Shown here piece by piece: positions 58,225 to 64,000 of a stretch of DNA of 64,000 nt. Numbering within the stretch: the stretch's first letter is position 1; the number at the start of each line of letters is the position of its first letter. A program made the position numbers and the translations under genes. Origin of the DNA: Purshia tridentata (Eukaryota; Streptophyta; Magnoliopsida; Rosales; Rosaceae); NCBI GenBank assembly GCA_003254885.1, contig QANT01009338.1, positions 1-64,000 on the forward strand. Direction: 5' to 3'. Below the pieces are notes generated by a model. That model made no database searches, was not told the DNA's origin, and saw only the letters and a list, made by a program, of their open reading frames with translations.

Positions 58225-58743
58225 TCATTTTTTATATGCACTAGGCCAAGGCTTTGTCAGCTCTGCATTAATATATAGGAGAGAACAACCAGAAAAACTG
58301 ATTCAACCCTTTTGAATAAAAATAAGGATAATTCTTGGCCACAGAAACTGGATCCAACTTACTTGAGGTGCATCAAAAGAATCTGTATTGAATATATTTT
58401 GTTTCTGATCGGCTAATCTTTAATAATTGCTAGAAAAACATGCTGGGATAGAACCTGCACCTTTTGAAAGAGAGTTGCAAGAGTTTCATTTTTTATATGC
58501 ACTAGGCCAAGGCTTTGTCATCTCTGCATTAATATATAGGAGAGAACAACCAAAAAAACTGATGCAACCCTTTTGACTAAAAATAAGGATAATTCTTGGC
58601 CACAGAAACTGGCTCCAACTTACTCGAGATGCATCAAAAGAATCTGTATTGAATATATTTTGTTTCTGATGGAATCTTTAATAATTGCTAGAAAAACATG
58701 CTGGGACAGAACCTGCACCTTTTGAAAGAGAGTTGCAAGAGTT
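58225..58743. repeat. Tandem duplication, unit about 260 bp
   Basis: 58225-58485 and 58486-58743 both run from tcattttttatatgcactag to gagagttgcaagagtt, with few differences. Non-coding. Confidence 0.95.
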
Positions 58744-59040
58744 GGTAAGAGCTCTTAAAATATTACCATATAAAAGCACATGTCAACAATTTAAGAACAA
58801 TTCAGTATGACCCTTTGTCCAGGTTCAAATGTTCTCCTTAAAAGTTTTATAATAATTGATAAAAAAAATTAACAATTAAGTAAGAGCACTTAAAATATTA
58901 CACAGATGTGAATAATTTTAAAGAAAATTTTCAGAGAAAACAATGTGGTGATGCAACTCCTTTTGACTTGTTATGGTACAACCTAATGGTAAAATGCATC
59001 CCAGCTCAAGCAATCTTTTGGTCATAAATATCTTATCAAA

Positions 59041-59041
59041 G

Positions 59042-59080
<39 letters not shown>
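59041..59080. repeat. (GA)n microsatellite
   Basis: GAGAGA tract with one interruption (gata), about 450 bp past the ACR stop codon. Confidence 0.9.
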
Positions 59081-59523
59081 CTCCTTTTGGCAGTGGAAAG
59101 TAGTTATTCTTTAATTTCTAATATAGTTCAGCGTTCAGCCTACAGAGCTCTATATACAAAAAAATACAAAGATAGACCTCCTGGAAGTGTTGACCTGCAC
59201 ATTTTGATACTAATTGACCAGCCACATTCATCCATCGCCAGAACTTACTTCAACTATAACAAAGCATGAGATAAATGGCACCATATCTACCTTTTTACAA
59301 AAATTGCAAGTGCCATGATAGCTGTAATCTCATTTTCCATCTCCTCGCTACTGATTGATTTCTTCTAATTCTTTCTATACAAGAGTTAGCATGACAAGCT
59401 GTAATATACGATATGCAACCCGCTTGGCCTTTTAACAACATATATCCCATCAATTACATTTAGTGATGTGGTAACAGGGAGAAGTGCGCAGCCATCAAAG
59501 AGGAAAGGCATTTGCATTTGTTA

Positions 59524-62500
59524 TCACTCCCAACCCATCAACATCTTCCAAACTTGTTCCTCAATCTTGTTCCATGGAATTGACAAGCCATCCCCTTCAT
59601 CAAGCAAGACTCTGTAAACTTCCCATTCCCGATCTCCAATCATATGCCGTCCAATCTCAGCCTGGAAATACAATCAGCAAAACTTAATTAGCTGGATAGA
59701 GAAGGTTAAACAAAGAAACAATTGATCAAGACAACAAGCGTTGGCCCATTTGCATAAACAGGGGCCACATGAAAACAAATGTAGTAGACTACAATTTATC
59801 ACGTTCCATTAGTTCTTTTAGGAGTTGGGACTATATTCTACTGAGTTAAGGTTTGTAACAATTACTGGTGTCCTTGGAGCATACAAAGGAAAGCTTAACT
59901 TTGTGCTAGCATTTCCTATGTCTGTTTAGAAATACAAAGTGCGGATCAGGAAGTACCGTAAATATTCCAGTGTCCAGCATCTTGAGAGCAAGGGTGATAT
60001 CATGAAAAACAAGAGGCCGGCCCTTGCCAGATAATTCCACAGGGTTCGCAACAAGCAGCTCCGTGTCAGGACCTCGGCTAGCAACAGCTACTCTGAGAGG
60101 ACGAAGTAGTTCCAGCTGCAATCGGGATGTCAATGCATTCTGCTTGCTAGGATCAACTATCTTCTTTCCATCAACTTGCATGATGAACAAGTCAATCTCA
60201 CAGCTTCTTCTTTGTTTTGTAGAAAAGCGCCCGTAAGAGATCTGGTTCATAATAGCATTCATTATATCATAATCACATATTTAGATATTGTGACCCTAAA
60301 GGCTTCTGATCATGTTTTACTACAGTCAAATTCCAACCAACCATGAACTGCTACAAACGAAACATGAGGTATTCAAGGTTTTAAAGCAGCAAGAAAAAAA
60401 CATGTCCTTTGACAAGGGTATTGTCTACTGGTAATGCTAGTACTTACAATTCAGCCTAATCTAATTGAGGTGGATGCATGAATTAAACTTGATTTGCATC
60501 CAAAAAAAGAAACTTTTTATGTAAAATTAACTTTTATATGTATTGTAAATCTTCAGGAAAGAATGACACGAGCAATCTTTCTTGAAGAAACTAATGCAAT
60601 TGGCCGTGATGCATAGAATACATGACTTATATATCTACCTGAATATTGTACTCCTTTAGAGTTCTCATTATATCATAAAGAAGGCCTTTGTGGTCTTTGC
60701 AAATGATTTGGACCAGCGTGTGACCAGGACTCAGTGAGTTGTCTATGGTCACAGAGACACTGCTAGAGGTGAGTGATCCACTTGTGAGTTCATCAGGCAT
60801 TTCCAAATGAAACATGTCTTCCATAATTGCAGGAGGAAGAAATGAGGATGCCTGAGAACATGCAGTAATCTCAGGACCAACCATTTCAATGTCAAAACTT
60901 ATCATGGCACTCCCCGTAACGGCTTGTAAGTAGTCATATGCCTCCTCCTTTCTCTTATTTGTATGTAGAAGTTCCCTGATGAAGATGCAATTTCAGAGAT
61001 TAAATCACTTATAAACAACAAACATGTTTTAGTTTATTAAAAGTTGTATGGATGCTTATAGGCCATTGAAATGTCCCTCTCATAACCCTCCATACCTGTG
61101 CGTTAATTATCATATAATAAATACATGATCTCATAGTACCTATGAAAACAAACTGTGGCTGGTAGATAGTCCAATTGGTTACCTCATCTCTCCTATTTCT
61201 AAAGGAGAGATCCTAGAACCTTTCCTCCTTCCCTCAAATGTCGTGACTTTAGTCATTTATTCATTAACTCCTCATCCATTACATACTATGCCTCAAAATC
61301 TTCAAAAAGTACAACTCTACGTGCCTAAGTAATGGGATATTAATAATACATAAATGAAATGGTGAAGGACACTGATAAACATGAGAGTGATACTCAAATC
61401 TGCAAGTGCTCAAATAATTGAATGTCTTAGTCAGCCAATATTTACCATTAAATATTCCCTGTGCAGTATATGTATATCAAACTTGTAACCATGTATTACT
61501 ATAATTCCATAAGAGGTTTGCAGTCGGTTGAAATTAACCATATTGGGATTTTTACAACCATAAAGACTTCATAGGCACTAAAAAGAAATAACAAAAGGCT
61601 GAAAATCAACCAATATGATGTTTAGAAGAATAAATTAAGAGATTAGAACCTGGTGTCTGTGACGAAAAATAGGTCCATCACTTTCCCATCAGGAGTGGTG
61701 GATACCTTGACTTTCTTTATAGTCAGCTCAAGTTCACATAGAACCCCCGTCACATCTGGACAAAAATTAAAAGTATGAAAACCAGACAATACCAGTTAAA
61801 TAGGCTTATGGTGCCAAAACCAGGTTATTTATGTATAACTCTAATCTATCCATTTCTTATTTTGTGTTAGCAAGTCGTGTAACTTTGAGTTCTTATTAAA
61901 TAATAATCAACCTTAATCCGTTGTTATTTAATATCATATTGCCACCCTTTAGTGGCTACTATAAGATTGTTTACATTTTTTACTTGTGATTTCTAAACGA
62001 TTAAACAAACTCAGTGGAAGTTCTTGGCAATACGAAAAAACCTTCAGATGATGTTCCTTTTAAAAGATTAGCAATAAGTTGAAGAACAAAATTCCTCATT
62101 CAGATCGATATATTCACATAGTAACCAAATAATTATCAAATCCCAACCACTCGCACAATTTAAGAAACATGCAGATACAGAAACAAGCATTGGATGCTAA
62201 AAAGAAAATTACCATGTAAGAGGCCTCTTCGATCATAACAACAGAACTTGAGAAGGAACACATCAGGAGGCTTTGGAGGCTGCAATTCGGAGCGGTAAAA
62301 AGAAATCCCAGAAGCTGAAGAACAAGAAGGACAAGTCCCCACTAGCCTCTTCTTCAACAAACTCCACCTTGTCTCTGAGTTCCCAATAACCCAAAATACT
62401 ATGTAGCACCATTTCCCATCAGTTGATACATCTTCAAAACAAAAATAGAAAAATGAGAAAAAAACTAACATTTTGAACTTCAAGTACCCATTTTTTGTTT

Positions 62501-62999
62501 CACATAATCTGAGAAACACCTAAAACACCCATAACTTGTTTCACAAATTCAGTGGAAAATCTCATATGCCCACGTATGGTTTAGCAAAATTGAAGAAAGT
62601 TCTAAGTTCTCACATGCCCATCACTTTGTTTCAGAAAATCTAAAAAATAAAAGAGAGCCTAATCCATCCACTGCCTGGTTACTTAGACAGCAGAGGAAAG
62701 GAAAAAGACACAAAAGATTGAACCTTTACAATTCAAACTCAACCAAAGTATTCAAATTTCTTATCCTCTTTCCCAGCATATTCTTAGCAACAAAACAGAA
62801 AATGGCATGGAAGAACAGTATAGTAAAACACCCATTTCAGCTAACCTCCTCTGACAATGCTTAGACCAAAGAAGAGAATGATTCGACACAAGTCACAGCC
62901 CAAGCCAGTCTTGTCAGGGCAATTTATTGTAATCACGCTTGGGTCACCTTCTTTCTCTGACTGTGTGATGATCACTACATCATCATGAAGGATACCCAT
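59524..62999 (-). CDS. ACT domain-repeat protein, ACR9/ACR10-like
   Basis: Six exons (62846-62999, 62213-62431, 61650-61755, 60639-60975, 59957-60241, 59524-59661) join in frame to 412 residues. Four ACT domains can be read: VITINCPDKTGLGCDLCRII (about residues 20-95), VFLLKFCCYDRRGLLHDVTG (about 110-180), TLVQIICKDHKGLLYDIMRT (about 250-320) and the C-terminal LRVAVASRGPDTELLVANPV to REWEVYRVLLDE (about 320-400). There is no catalytic domain. ACT domains bind amino acids or similar small ligands; plant ACR proteins are thought to sense amino-acid or nitrogen status, and the start MGILHDDVVIITQSEKEGDP closely resembles Arabidopsis ACR9/ACR10. Which of the two it matches best cannot be judged by eye. 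A possible SINE lies in intron 3. Confidence 0.93.
61155..61262 (+). mobile_element. Possible degenerate tRNA-derived SINE in ACR intron 3
   Basis: TAGTCCAATTGG near 61.16 kb fits the Pol III A-box pattern (TRGYNNARNNGG). About 45 bp later, agaacctttcc could be a decayed B box. An A-containing tail is unclear. A chance match is quite possible. Confidence 0.25.
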
Positions 63000-64000
63000 G
63001 TCTTCCTCCACCTATTCCTATGTTATTGAATAAGGTGGAACTGTTTTTGGAGAGAGATTGATATTCTTTGCTTTTTTTCTGGGAGTTGTGTGTGACCCAG
63101 TTGCTGTTTCAAAAAGGAGCACAGTTTTGACACATAAATTTAAGCAGGAGATGAACCGCGAGTTGAGTTGAGGGTTCCCTTTCTCTCACTGCAGCTTCTG
63201 TTTCACTTCTTGTTCTTCTTGTTGTCGTTGCTTTCTTGTCTTGTTATTATCTCTCTCATGTTTTTGTATGATGATTGGGGGTCTTGTGAATCTCGGAGAC
63301 CGCGAGATACGGGGTTGAGAGGGTGGACATGGATCTGTTGTACGGGTTTTTGAAGCTCCGCCCGTTTTTGTCTAAATTACGAATCCATGTATTGTTTCCT
63401 CAAGAACCCAAGTACCAGAGACATATATATATATATGCTCATGTTTGTCCATTTCAATTCACTTGATTATTTGGCTTTTTCTTATTCTCAAATTATTGTA
63501 ATTAAAGGATTAAAATTCTCAATAATTATTTTAACTAAATATAAAGTTATTTATGATTGGACAATAAGAATTAGAAATTCTTCAAAATGTATGTTTATAT
63601 TTCTCGAATGTACTTGTTGTGATATAGATTATAGCATATAGGTTCCACATATTGTTAGAAATGTTTTTTTTTTAAATCTCAAATAAGTGACTGTCTATAA
63701 TTTAGTATATTACGTGAAATAAATTTTCTTAACTTGCATCAAAAATTTTTAAAATAAATTTTATAATTATATATATTAAAAGTGATTAAGTTAAGAACAA
63801 TATTATTGTAATTCAAAAGATAGAAAAACAAATCTCAATATATATAACCAAATAAGAAATGAGTTATGTGCATGACCCAAGTTAAGAGCTCTATGTCTCT
63901 AAGCACAGGAAGTAAATCACGATTATATAACCACGTGAGCTCAAATCATAAATATTGGATAAGCATATGAGTTAAAGTTAGTTAAAGAAAGTTAATAACC
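63000..64000. other. ACR leader/promoter and spacer at window end
   Basis: CT-rich sequence near 63.17-63.25 kb upstream of the ACR gene, then AT-rich DNA with no gene seen up to the window edge. Confidence 0.5.

Larger units (their letters stand above)
57255..59520. other. Spacer between the HGSNAT-like and ACR genes
   Basis: Convergent gene ends. Contains a TG/TA microsatellite near 57.43 kb, the 261-bp tandem duplication and a GA microsatellite at 59041-59080. No other gene was supported. Confidence 0.5.

Overview
This is nuclear DNA from a flowering plant, almost certainly a eudicot. Genes are split by many short GT-AG introns, intergenic DNA is AT-rich, and every recognisable product belongs to a plant family: TIP aquaporin, CHY/RING ubiquitin ligase, secreted alpha carbonic anhydrases, pectate lyase, R2R3-MYB, PP2A B', NFD4-like transporter and ACR protein. 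The repeats (plant-type telomere heptamers, LINE pieces, a TRIM, foldback elements) agree. I cannot name the species; a woody rosid is only a guess.

Layout. 1-9 kb: a tonoplast aquaporin (+) between AT-rich spacers, then a LINE remnant that exists in two partial copies, one carrying a short telomere-like insertion. 9-24 kb: the most unusual region. An intact RZPF34/CHYR1-type gene (+) stands tail-to-tail with an alpha carbonic anhydrase gene (-). The pair has been copied in tandem: two further intact carbonic anhydrases, one two-exon fragment and one pseudogene follow, and most are accompanied on the same side by worn, intron-bearing pieces of the RZPF34 gene. A tRNA-Glu-like sequence with an altered B box lies in one copy, and a single N sits between two near-identical 118-bp blocks. 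24-38 kb: a long spacer, a pectate lyase with a hydrophobic C-terminal tail (+), a 5'-truncated LINE with perfect target-site duplications, an R2R3-MYB (-) and a small conserved-looking gene of unknown function (-). 38-50 kb: a PP2A B' (B56) regulatory subunit (-), a possible small membrane-protein ORF (-) and an intronless NFD4-like MFS protein (-). 50-64 kb: a TRIM fossil and a foldback element, a 13-exon HGSNAT-like membrane acyltransferase (+) with two intronic tandem duplications, and a four-ACT-domain ACR protein (-).

The genes do not form a pathway; this is an ordinary eukaryotic neighbourhood. The carbonic anhydrases are the only real cluster and look like a locally expanding and decaying secreted-enzyme family. 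A recurring theme is short tandem duplication (about 40-260 bp units) in introns and spacers. Exon boundaries were chosen by hand from splice consensus, frame continuity and family similarity. All multi-exon models given as CDS join in frame from ATG to stop.
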